DNA of 64,000 bases from Gnetum montanum (taxonomy: Eukaryota; Streptophyta; Gnetopsida; Gnetales; Gnetaceae), in contig MNCI01007684.1 in assembly GCA_015680685.1 (NCBI GenBank), positions 441,459 to 505,458 of the forward strand, read 5' to 3'. Shown here one piece after another: positions 34,139 through 44,565 of this stretch; the first letter of the stretch is position 1; every line of letters begins with the position of its first letter. Under the pieces are notes generated by a model. It did not search any database. It was given only the letters and a program-made list of their open reading frames with translations, and was not told the DNA's origin. The position numbers and the translations under genes were made by a program.

Positions 34139-35908
34139 TTAGATGGTATGCAAGGATTAGGATGATGCCTCCCATGGTTGTGTTCATTGGGCCATATAGT
34201 TGTTGGAGTGTGAGTTGGTGGCCCTGTTGAAGTAACATGAGGTGTTAGGTTCAAAGATGAGGGTGCACCACAGTGTGGGACTTGTGCTGAGTTGGAGAAT
34301 GCAGTGGCCTCTAAATTATGTTGTCCCTTCTTACGACCGTGTTTAAAGAAGGGGTGCTTTGGATGTTGAGGAGGTTTCTCACTGTTGTTGGTAGTATTAG
34401 CACAAGTGTTATTCATGGGTTGTTGTGGTGGTGCAGGTACCTTAGGAATAGTTGGTGGCATTATGGAAGGAGGGAAAGGCTGAGAATATTGAAAGTTAGG
34501 AGGAGTATAAGGTGCACAAGGTGGTGGTTGTGTTGGAGGCATGGGTTGATATTATTGTGGAGAATGGTATTGTGGTGAGATAGAGTAGGTTGGCCCGAAT
34601 GGAGAAACATGATATTGAACATGATAAGCATTTGGATTCGGAAAATATGAAGGGTGCCTCCAGTCTAAGGGTGGTCTCCCCCACGACTGGGATTGTTGCC
34701 ACTGTGATCGAACACAGTATCTCTGTACGAACTCTGGATATAACGTGTTTACCCAATGCTCATGTAAATGTAACAATATTGGGCATTAGCCCTTGGGGTG
34801 ATCATACAGGCATATGTTGCATTCATATGTATGATTGGCAATTGAGCACTTATTCCCTTTATTCTTTTTTTCCGAATGTCTAATGTTTTCTCCTGCTTCT
34901 TGGGTTGTCAAAACTCTATCTCCAATGGTGTTGATATATTCTCCACACTTTTGATACATCCATTCCAATGTCTTATTGATCTTTGCCTTGGTTTCTTCTA
35001 ATGATTGTTGTATTGGCAAAGATGATGTTTCCACCTTGAGATTTGTTGATATCTCCTTTTTATGATCATGGACCTTTGTTGAGTTAATATTTTGGTCCCG
35101 TTGATGTTTTTCAAAATTCTCCCATCTAGCTAATTCTCCTTCTTCTTTTGCTATCTGCTTAATAAGCTCTTCAGTTTGATGGGTTCATATTTTGTATAGT
35201 TGACCTTGGGCATATCTTCCTAAGGTCTCTCTTGTTTCATTACGTAGCCCATCAATGATATGGTACATTAGCCTTTCCTTGGAAAACCCATGGCCTGGAA
35301 AATTATTTAACAGTGCATAATATCTTTCTAAGGCCATATCCAAGGGTTCATGTTGTACTTGTTTACATCCTTGGATTTTTTTCCTCAAGGATGACACTCT
35401 TGCATAGGTTTGATATTTTTCATTAAAGGCTTCTACCATTGTTGACAGTGTTGTATTGGATTTTGTTTTAATGATCTATACCATACTTTTGCTTGGTCAA
35501 TGAGTGTCATAGGAAAGAGCTTAAGTTTTTGCCACCTATTATCAATGTTATTCCATGTGCAAGCATCACAGAAGGCTTGTAAATTTTCATGCGGATCTAA
35601 GTCATAGCCTCCTAAAATGTAGGAAAGTTGTTTAAATCGAGCCTGGGTAGTCGGCTCTCTTTACGATGCCTACGTGAGATTCGAATAGCCTCTTGTATTT
35701 GCATTAAGCTTGTAGTGGCCAGTAGAGGTTCATCATCATTAGGTAAGTTATGTCTTTTTGTGCTGGGATGATGTTATTTTTGTTCATTTTTATAAGAAAC
35801 CCCTACTTCAGGTTGTATACTCCAATCTTCATCAACGTATAGGTCGTTGGTTCTCCAATGAACTTCCTCACTAAGTGTGGCGTTATTATCATCTTGTAGG
35901 AGAGGCAT
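34139..35908 (-). pseudogene. Decayed gag of element B
   Basis: ATG at 35908 starts MPLLQDDNNATLSEEVHWRT. A gag core near 35440-35185 shows FNEKYQTYARVSSLRKKIQG and YHIIDGLRNETRETLGRYAQ, matching A, C and G. The zinc-knuckle-like CNICLYDHPKG is at about 34830-34790. A Pro/Gln-rich tail (PPTQPPPCAPYTPPNFQ) follows up to the N gap. It would form the particle shell and bind RNA. Frameshifts split it into at least five frames. Confidence 0.75.
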
Positions 35909-36018
35909 TGTGAAGTTGTATGTGACTTTTATTAATTATTTCTTCTTCCTAAGAGATATATCATTAAGTCCTTTACAACAACCTTGTATGATATAACTAA
36001 TCTAGATAACTAGCACCG

Positions 36019-36036
36019 TCCCTGGCAACGGTGCCT
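36019..36036 (-). other. Primer-binding site of element B (tRNA-Asp type)
   Basis: On the minus strand GGCACCGTTGCCAGGGAC follows the LTR end after two bases. It is the best-preserved PBS in the window, with two changes from GGCGCCGTTGCCGGGGAC. Confidence 0.8.
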
Positions 36037-36037
36037 A

Positions 36038-36830
36038 TGATGAGTGGCAAGATACCGCTACACTCAACCATACGAATATGAGTGTTTTCACGCACGATCC
36101 AGTTGAACTCTGTAGATGGACTAGTTGTGGCACCTAGATTGTTATCCTTAGGTCGCAGTTCACTATCTTCCCACCTAGACTAGTATTATATTTGTCATGT
36201 ATGGTTTAGTCTAGATTGAGGTGTATGATGTGTTCCTAATTCTAACACTATGCCTGAAGGTAGTGGAAAATAATATTAACTAAGCTAAGCTAGGAGGAAA
36301 AGGGTAAGAAAAGCTAATCTAGCCTAAGTGCGATGAGCAATCAATTCCTTGATCATCCGTACACATCTTGGAGTTTGTGCATGACTACCACTGGGATTAC
36401 CAAGCGCACATCCTAGGTACACCACTAGGTTACCAAGTAGTCACACTTACATGCTCGTAATCAAGTCGTACTCATTCCACGTTCTAGGAGATAAGGGTGA
36501 GAAAGAAAGTAATAAATAAAATTTAAATAAAAAAATAAATAAACTAAGTGAATGCTGCAATGATGAAGTAATATCGATCTTTATTGCCAGTCATGTGCAC
36601 ATCCAAGTACGTCACACTCGAATAAATAATGTCGTACAATTACATTCACCACACTGCGGGCAGACACGGGAAAATAATCTAACTTTGGAGGGATCAAACT
36701 GCTAGAGTCTAGCTACAATATAACTCCTAATTATGAAACAAGGGAGAGCTACTTCTTATTTATAGATATTGTGGCGAACTACAATATCGCATATGCGATA
36801 TCGTGGGGGATGCATTATTGCGGCCCATCA
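36038..36830 (-). repeat. 5' LTR of element B
   Basis: A 793-bp LTR with TATA at 36754-36765 and a short GATATC region at 36783-36825. It ends CCCATCA next to the CCCTA target duplication. Confidence 0.93.
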
Positions 36831-36835
36831 CCCTA

Positions 36836-37569
36836 TGTGCCCAAACTACCCATTTTAGTTGTTCATGCCAAGTTTGTGGATTTTGGGCTATCATTTTCTT
36901 AATTCCATATAATATAATTTTGTTGGAGGATTTAGCCCAACCATTACCCTATAGATAATATTTGGTTACCACCTTGATGATGATGTTATGATCTCTAGTT
37001 TAATTGGTAAACTCTATGTAGATGAAGGAAGGTTCATTGTTGACTATGAAAGTGTAAGGATACCCATACCTAGAGATTATATCATTTTCTAAGAAGTGAA
37101 TAAATTCATGAGATGATGTAGTTTTTGTTGCTTTTTCTTCTAACCAACATGTGTAATAATCAATGGTTGTTAAGATAAATTTGTGTAGGGTAGTAGACAA
37201 AGAATTGATCACTCTAATAAAATCTAAAGCCCATTATGCAAATGGTCTAGTTTCTATTATAGGCTGTAAAGGGGCTAAACTATTGGGATATTTACCTTTA
37301 AATATTTAACATTGAACACAAGTTCTAACTAGGTTGTGAGTGTCATTGATCATAGTAGGCCAATAATAACTGACCCTCAAAATTTTATGAACTAACGAGT
37401 AGTATCCTATATGTCCTTCCTTGTGGAGTTGTTTTATAGCATTGTTAGCCTGTTCTTGGTTCAAGCACTTAAGGTATATCCCTTGGAAATTCTTTCTAAA
37501 TAGTTCACCACTTATTAGAGTGAATTTAGAACATTTTGATATTAAAATCATTCTCTTATATCTAGTCAA
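36836..37569 (-). pseudogene. D2 integrase, N-terminal and core part
   Basis: The zinc-binding start is at 37569-37306 (LHKEGHIGYY...ILRVSYYWP...CVQC, the HHCC pattern). The catalytic core follows, with TTIDYYTCWLEEKAT (first Asp kept) and YTFIVNNEPSF, where the second Asp has become Asn. GWAKSSNK stands where GQAE is expected, so Glu has become Lys. The core ends IKKMIAQNPQTWHEQLKWVV, where element B is inserted. The enzyme would be inactive even without the insertion. Confidence 0.85.
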
Positions 37570-38331
37570 ATCTAAGGGACAATAATGGAAGGTTAAATAA
37601 AATTTGATATCATCATACCATGGATCATATAATCAAGTAGGAGCAAATGGGATATCATTTTCCTCATTAATGGATAACATTTGAAGAGGAATTAATTCTT
37701 TATCTTTGGGTGCATCGCAACTTTCTGAAGTTGAGGCTTTGGTAGTTAGCTTGGCAAGGTCAATCCCTCTAATTAACTTGGCTACCTTCCATTGAATATC
37801 ATATTCTTACAGCTTCATAACCCATTTAGTATGTTTTTTGCTAGGATCTTTTAGTTTAGTTAAAGTAATGGTGGCTGGGTTAGGAACAATGACAAAGATC
37901 TTTGTGTTTAACAAGTAGTAGCAAAATTTATTTAAGGCTTTTATAATATCATATAGTTGCTTCTCTACAAGTGAGTATTTTAATTTTGCATTCTTTAAAG
38001 GTGTAGACATGAAAGCTATGGGTCTCTCACCTTGATTGACTATGTCTTGGGTCAAGATAGCAATAGCAATATTATTGCTAAAAAAAGCATATAAGTGGAA
38101 ATCATTTTCATACCAAGGAGAGGCTAGGATAGGGGCATCTATAATGGCCTCTTTAATAGCAAGGAAACCATTCTTTATTTTGTCTATCCAGTGCATATTA
38201 CTATCTTTCTTAAGCATTTCATTCAATGGTCTGAATAGTTTAGCATAGACAAGGATAAATCTTCTAATGAAGTTAATTTTCCCAAAGAAAGCCCTTAGAT
38301 GGATAAAGGGTAAAGTACTTCTAATTTTCAT
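37570..38331 (-). pseudogene. D2 RT connection and gypsy-type RNase H
   Basis: The 174-codon frame reads LRAFFGKINFIRRFI, then LASPWYENDFHLYAFFSNNI and PIAFMSTPLKNAKLKYSLVE, the standard RT thumb and RNase H sequence of Ty3/gypsy elements. It continues with stops into a tail (YDIQWKVAKLIRGIDLAKL) before integrase. A perfect 220-bp duplication splits it from the RT. Confidence 0.8.
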
Positions 38332-38543
38332 ACCAAGGAGAGGCTAGGATAGGGGCATCTATAATGGCCTCTTTAATAGCAAGGAAACCATTCTTTATTT
38401 TGTCTATCCAGTGCATATTACTATCTTTCTTAAGCATTTCATTCAATGGTCTGAATAGTTTAGCATAGACAAGGATAAATCTTCTAATGAAGTTAATTTT
38501 CCCAAAGAAAGCCCTTAGATGGATAAAGGGTAAAGTACTTCTA
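38104..38543 (+). repeat. Perfect 220-bp tandem duplication in D2 pol
   Basis: Bases 38104-38323 and 38324-38543 appear identical base for base. The unit covers the RT-RNase H junction and is not a multiple of three. Identity in an otherwise heavily decayed element implies a recent event or an assembly artefact. Confidence 0.9.
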
Positions 38544-39308
38544 AAATTTCATTTACCCACTTAGGATCAATCGCAATCCCTTCTTTAGTCACTATATCAC
38601 TTAGAAAGTTACCACTTTGAACTCTAAAGATGGATTTCTTTGCATTTAAGTGATGTCGAATCATCTACATCTTATAAAAATGTTTCTAAGGTCTCTAAGG
38701 TGTGTACCCTAATCTTTGGAGAAAATGGTTAAGTCATCTAGGTAGATAATAATGCATTTCCTAATTAGCCCCTCAATAGTTTTGTCCATATCTCTTTGAA
38801 AGGTATAACCAACATTTATGAGGCCAAAGGGCACTCTAGTGAATTGAAAAGTTCTCCATTTTGTCATAAAAGCTATTTTATATTGGTCTTTCTTACTTAC
38901 TAGAATTTGGTTATATCTTGAATACCCAATCAAAAAGGAATACATTTGAGCACCATTCACAATTTGTAATAGCTCCTCCATAAGAGTGAGTGGATAATTA
39001 TCCTTAATGTAAGAAGTAGTAAGGTTACAAAAATTAATACATAACTTTAATTCACCAGTACATTTCCTAATGGGCACTATGTTTGATATCCAACTGGAGT
39101 GTCTCACTGGGTAAATAATTTTGGATTCTAGGAGCTTGTCGATTTTTGCTTTCATGAAGGCTTCAATATTTGGATTTATAGGTCTAATTTTTTGCCTAAA
39201 TGGTTTTATTTCTTGCCTAAGGGGAATTGTATGTGTTATCACTAATGGATTGAAAGTTCTAAGATCTTCATAAGTCCAAGCTAGAACATCATTAAACTCA
39301 TGTAGCAA
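38544..39308 (-). pseudogene. D2 reverse transcriptase
   Basis: A nearly 200-codon open frame contains KIDKLLESKIIYPVRHSSWI, TGELKLCINFCNLTTSYIKD, YSRYNQILVSKKDQYKIAFM, PFGLINVGYTFQRDMDK and the catalytic YLDDLTIFSKD (YxDD intact). This is Ty3/gypsy reverse transcriptase of the plant Tat type. The preceding linker (LHEFNDVLAWTYEDL) is the usual pre-RT segment. The domain runs on past 38709 in a shifted frame to the duplicated segment. Confidence 0.9.
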
Positions 39309-39319
39309 TTCTTCATCTG

Positions 39320-40310
39320 GATGTAAACAAACTCCTATTTTAACAGGGTATTATCTTCCTTTCTTTTGAATCTAAATTGTTTTAGTCTCAGCTAACATTT
39401 TCCAATTAGTATTCTTAGATAAGTCTATGATCTTGGTATGTAAGTCATCAAACAATGCTTCACTAATTATTATTTCACGAGATATTTTGTCTAAGAACAT
39501 AACATCCTTTGATATATCTCCTTGATCACCAAATTCTCCTTCAAAAAATAGAAATTTACAAACATGATTGTCATCATCATACACTTGAAAAGAAAAGACA
39601 TTATTAGTGATAGAATAGGACTACACCTTTTCAATAATAATTTTTGAATCCCAAGCATTGTGTTTAAATGGGACATTCAAAGTGGTGGCCATTTGGGCTA
39701 GCGCATTAGGAATGTAATTTTCTTCTCTTGGTATATGTTTGATGGTTATGTGTTTGAACTCTTTAAAAAGTTTAAGAATATAAGCTTTATATGCTTTCAT
39801 GATGACATATTTATCATTAAAGATTCCATTGACTTGGTTTACTATTATTTGAAAGTCACTATGGATTTTCAGTTTAGACAAGTCATAGTATTGAGCTATC
39901 TTGATACCATGTATAAGTGCTTGATATTCAACCATGTTGTTAGTCATAGGTTGTGTGAAATTGATGGCTTTAAGGATAGGAGCATTGCAAGGAGGTATAA
40001 GCATTATTCTTGCTCTACATACTTTCTTGGAAGAGGAATTATCCACTCTTAGTATCCAACTAGTTAAGTTAGTGAAATATGAAAAATTGAACCTTTGATT
40101 AAGGTAACAATGATCGTCATCAAAATTTGGCTCATCTTCTAATATTTGATTAGTTAGAATCTCACTTATGTCCTTATCGTTTCCTAATACTGGTGGGTCA
40201 CTAAAAAGAAAAATTTCTTCCATCATGTTGGTGGCATGGCAAAGTATATTCATACATGTTTTCATACTCTCTACAAGTTTGATAATATTGAGTAGAATAC
40301 GTGTATGCAA
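39320..40310 (-). pseudogene. D2 RNase H located before reverse transcriptase
   Basis: The frame at 40310-39621 contains SWILRVDNSSSKKVCRARIM, then FTQPMTNNMVEYQALIHGIK, KLKIHSDFQIIVNQVNG and HIPREENYIPNALAQMATTL. This is the plant/archaeal-like RNase H (RVT_3 type) added to Tat elements. Of the catalytic residues, D (VDNSS), E (VEYQAL) and D (HSDFQ) are visible. A linker (EALFDDLHTKIIDLSKN) leads to the RT. In the Tat and Ogre elements I know of, this second RNase H follows the gypsy one; here and in D1 it precedes RT without a visible break. Confidence 0.8.
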
Positions 40311-40439
40311 AAGGTTTTATTCTTGGAGTTTTACTTATATCATCATTCATCAAATATTTGCCAAGTCCTAACTTAGCCACTCCAACCAAAAGGTTGATAT
40401 TTTGATTTTCCAAAGATTTATTCTATTGATTAAAATTCA

Positions 40440-41000
40440 TTACCACTTGTTTATAAAAGGTTCGCTTGGTATAATCATATATTTAAATTTTCCTTTGATA
40501 GGGATTAACAATTCTAAGAAATATGACCTAAAGAAACCCCCAAACTTGGCTCCAAAAGTCTTAGATAAGAGCACATCATAAGAGGGTGACATATCAACTA
40601 CTAAGATATTCGTGTAACATGTAAATATAGGGTATTGTTTAATTTGCACTTTCACTTCTTTTAATGATCCTACTATAGGTATGTCGGATCCATAAGTTGA
40701 ATCACACTTTTTGTTTGCAGTATCATTTATGCTCCTAAAGCCTTACATACCTCAAGTGGCATGACACTAACAATGACACCAAAATCCATCAAACAATTAT
40801 GGACATTCTTTGTAAAATAATCAATGTTGTTAGGAAAGGAGATTGCTCTTTCTTACTCATCATGGAATTGCTTGCATTTTGTATTGATAATGCATTAGGA
40901 ATTTCCACAAAATGAACTTGCCTTTCAAGGATTGGGGATTTTTCTTTTTCAATTTTAGGTATGTGAACTATATTCTAAATCACCTATTTCATTTCATTAA
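40440..41000 (-). pseudogene. D2 aspartic protease region
   Basis: Frames match D1 protease: ERQVHFVEIPNALSIQNA, a decayed active-site region around 40780-40750, and at 40655-40440 TNILVVDMSPSYDVLLSKTF with LLIPIKGKFKYMIIP. Several frameshifts separate them. It lies between gag and the upstream RNase H as in D1. Confidence 0.65.
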
Positions 41001-41079
41001 ATTGTATGAGATCATATATTGAAATGTTGGCTTTAACTCTTTTCAAATCATCAAGCAAATCATAAGTCTTATGTACATC

Positions 41080-42480
41080 TTTGGATTTCTGTTAAGGTGG
41101 GGCTCTTCTATGTAGAGAAGGAAAGTTTGGCCATTGTGGGGCATTTACTTGGGATGCTTGGGTTTGGGTGTTTGTATTGTTTTGACTAGGAACTCTTTTA
41201 TTTAGATAGGTGTAAGGATTATTCCTGGTTTGTTGTTGTGTGGTGTTCACAATATCTCTAAGTCTACGATAGCGAGTGTTGTGTGGTTTTGGATCAATTA
41301 TCATAACTTGTACAAATGAAGGAACTTACTCATTCTCAGTTTCATGGGGTATGTTCAAGACTATAATAGGGGATTTTCTATTTTATTGACTTTGGGCATT
41401 GTCACCATATAATGCAAAAAATTGAGGACAAGTCCTCTCAGAATATTGCTAGTATTATGAAGATGAAAATAATCATCATTGATTGATGTACTTGGCTTTT
41501 CAGATTACATAGGATCCTTGTTGTTGTTTTTCTTTAGTCCAACTACTTCATTGGAAAGTTTTTGAAGCAAAGTTAATATCTTGGTCATCTAGTTTTGAGT
41601 TTGAGCTAAGAGTTCAATAGGATTGGAGATTCCATTTGGTTTTATGATGGATTGGATTAAGGCTTTTGATTCATCATTATTCAAACCAATGTTAGATGGT
41701 AGAAATGAAGAATATGTGGAATCCTAAGAACAACTATTTGTAGGTTGAGTCATTTGAAGGGAAGTGCAATTTTGGAACATACTGTTGGTTATTGGAAAAG
41801 TTGGTAAAGGTAGAGGACTTGATTGCATAGGGGTACTAATGCTCATCATCCCAAATTGGATTTGAATGCTATTCATGAGAGTAATTGTTTCTAACTTGAT
41901 GACTTTGGTCATCACTCCATGTATTTCTATTATGTTGGGATCAGATTTGATGGCATGGGTGAAGAATGGATCGATGGTAGAAAAGTAGAAGTTGAGGATA
42001 CCATTAGGTTATGGATGCATCTCATTTGGAAAATTGGCAAGTTGATGGAGGAATCTTAAATTATAGTCACGGATATTTTCTTGAAGAATTTTTCTTAAAC
42101 TTGTGAAATTGCTTGATGCTATAGTGAGGCTAGTAAACTTGTCAAGCTAAAGGAAGAACTTATTATTGAATTCTTGCCATGAGTTGATGGAGGCATTAGG
42201 AAGCATCAAAAACCATTGGATGGCTTTCCCTCTAAAAGGAGACACAAATACCCTACATGCTATGTCATTTTGTACAATGTTATGATTGCCTAGGAAGGTT
42301 TTGAAACATTGTATATGTTAACAAGCATCACTAGTAGGGGTCATGGGATTGAAGAACAAATTTATGTTCTAGAGGGATTTTAGAATCTCATGATAGTTGG
42401 TGAAGTTGAATGGTTTGCCCACTAAGGAAGCCAGGAGTTGATTGGCTACCATCCTAGTTTGAGTTCTCCTAGGAATAAAA
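41080..42480 (-). pseudogene. D2 gag
   Basis: Minus-strand frames give VQNDIACRVFVSPFRGKAIQ, then WFLMLPNASINSWQEFNNKF, the core of a plant gag domain, at about 42290-42150. Asn/Gln/Ser-rich sequence follows. Near 41300-41090 a run (RRLRDIVNTTQQQTRNNPYT) matches the same part of D1. No CCHC knuckle is evident. Stops are frequent. Confidence 0.65.
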
Positions 42481-42894
42481 CTTGGGAAATGTGAAACTCA
42501 TTGTTTTCTTAATGTAAAGTGACCGGTAGCTGGTTGGTTAGCGGCAGAGATAAATAATTCTTATTGAGAGGGTTTTCTCATAAAACAAGAATCACAAAAT
42601 ATAAATATTAAAATAAAACTATAAAATTAAGTGAAAAATAAATATTAAAATNGGGATTGGAAAATAAGGGTTTAGAAGATAAATTTGAAAATAGGATGGG
42701 TGATGAGACTCAAAAATTTTCAAGAAAATAGACTTTTGAGTTTAAAAAATAAAGGGTTTAAAGCTCTCCAAAAATAAAGAATAATATTTTTTAAAACAAG
42801 GGCTAAAAATAGAGGTTTTTAGCAAAAGAAATTTTTTTTTTTTTTGAAATAGGATCAAGAATCAAAATAGACCCTTCTTCTAGCAACAAAAGAG
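42481..42894 (-). other. D2 leader between 5' LTR and gag
   Basis: AT-rich leader with a T-run and one N (42652). The bases next to the LTR read, on the minus strand, CTCTTTTGTTGCTAGAAGAA. A primer-binding site should be here but I could not match it to a tRNA with confidence. Confidence 0.4.
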
Positions 42895-44565
42895 TGTTGA
42901 TGCAAAAATTTTGGACACACCAACACCTAGGAAAACTTATTTGAAGAGACTATTTCCTAGGGTGCCTTGCATATGGTTATGCAAACCCAAGAATAGTCTT
43001 ACCTAGAGAGGGCCATGTGACATTGAAAAAATAAAGAAAACTAAAAAAAATCAAGAGAATTTAAATTGGATAATTATCTTGAATTTTAAAACTTCATGAA
43101 AATATAGTAGGTAACTAGAAAATTTAAACGTTTCCCTAGTTCCCCCTTGCTGCCACTAATTCGTGCCATATCATCATTGCAGACAGTACCGTAGCCAACA
43201 CTACTTGTAGCTACTGAGAGAAGGAGAGAGGAAAAACAAAACCTCATGTGCCCTAGTACTTTTGATGCCTACAACATTGCCTAGTAGGAGAGAGGAGGTT
43301 CAAAGATAACAATCCCACATTATCTTTATGCTTACCAATGCACCACCAATTTCCTTCATGTGCTTCTACCACACAAGCGCTATCTACTGCTATCACGTGT
43401 TAGAGAAAGGAAGGCTACCTAGTAAGAGTGAAGAGATGGAGACTACCCACCATCTGAAGCTATGTGCACCACTGCCACCATTGGTGTTGATGTTCATGGA
43501 AGAGGTAAAGAAAACAAAACCTCATGCGAGCTTACTTGTTGGTGCTGCTTGCATGTACCATGCATCACACACACACACGTGCAAGGTTATCCACCATCGC
43601 CATGCTATTATTGATGTCATTATTAGACATGCACTATAGGAGTAAGGGGAGGATGAGAGAGGGATGTCACTATCGTTGCTTAGTATGCACATGTGCTATC
43701 ATTATCTACTACCATTACACAATCACATATCATCTAAGGAGATTGCTTGTTGTTGCTACATGCCTAAACTATCTGCTAACATGTGCTCTGCAACTACTAC
43801 AAAAGAGAGAGGAGGTTGTTAGATCTTATTGTTTCCTACCACATGTGCATGCTATCGCAGTCTACTACTATTTGCAGCCACACCTACCACATGCCTACAA
43901 GAGTTAGTAGAGGCTCAGAGATTCAATATTGCTTCTTCTTACCACCATCTGCAATGTGCCCTATTACTGCAAGAGAGAGAGGGGAGGTAGCAAGTGCTAC
44001 CCATCATCTACCACCATATCGCCACCCTAGCCCAGGGTTAGAGAGAAGGTTGACCACTACTATAGAAAGAAAAAGGAAACCCTAGTTTCCTAGTTCCCCC
44101 ACCCCCCCTATCTCCTTTATCATCGCTCACCTGACGATTACGCATACCACCTTCATGTAATGCTCAAAGTAACATCCTTGACGACTGTTGGTAACTCCCC
44201 ATGATTTTCACCATGTTCTAGTATGCATAACATCATGGAGTCACAATAGTCTACTATGTGAATTTTAGTCTGTGTGTTAGCCATCACCTTAAAGTAGTGT
44301 AACTATAAAGAAAATTTTTTCGTTGATTGTTTATAGAACATAGCAAAATTTTCAAGAAAAAAAAAGAAAAGGTTGCATGAAAGGAGTTGAAACACTGTAA
44401 TTGCAATGTATTTGGATGTGTTAATCTTTAATCTGACTCCACTCATTTTGTTAAAACCCACAAAATCGTGAGCCAATTTCATCATTAAGGGTAGCATATG
44501 CTTATGATTATTAAATGCTAAGTAAGATGTTATTGGAAGACCATGTTGCAATACTTTACTCTATC
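42895..44565 (-). repeat. 5' LTR of D2
   Basis: A 1671-bp partner of 24506-26212. On the minus strand it starts TGATAGAGTAAAG and ends TGCATCAACA. Confidence 0.85.

Larger units (their letters stand above)
28382..36830 (-). mobile_element. Element B: family-1 retrotransposon with gag and a second ORF, no pol
   Basis: The element is bounded by CCCTA on both sides (28377-28381 and 36831-36835), a perfect 5-bp target duplication. LTRs are 28382-29256 and 36038-36830. On the minus strand come PBS, gag with zinc knuckle, an assembly gap, about 1.6 kb non-coding, a promoter-like block, an internal polypurine tract, the second ORF, the polypurine tract and the 3' LTR. No protease, RT, RNase H or integrase is seen; part of the missing sequence could lie in the 284-base gap, but not a whole pol. 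Confidence 0.9.
24506..44565 (-). mobile_element. Element D2: near-complete Tat-like Ty3/gypsy retrotransposon, split by element B
   Basis: Two LTRs (24506-26212 and 42895-44565) enclose, on the minus strand, gag, protease, RNase H, reverse transcriptase, a second RNase H and integrase. Element B (28382-36830) is inserted in integrase; without it D2 is about 11.6 kb. Flanks AGATG and TGTAA do not match, and they derive from different parts of the duplicated THO5 segment. The element therefore looks like a recombinant of two copies, not one simple insertion. Confidence 0.85.

Noticed and set aside
33822-34542. Long open frames across the N block
   Set aside because: They exist only because undetermined bases cannot create stops; only the gag tail in 34139-34542 is real.
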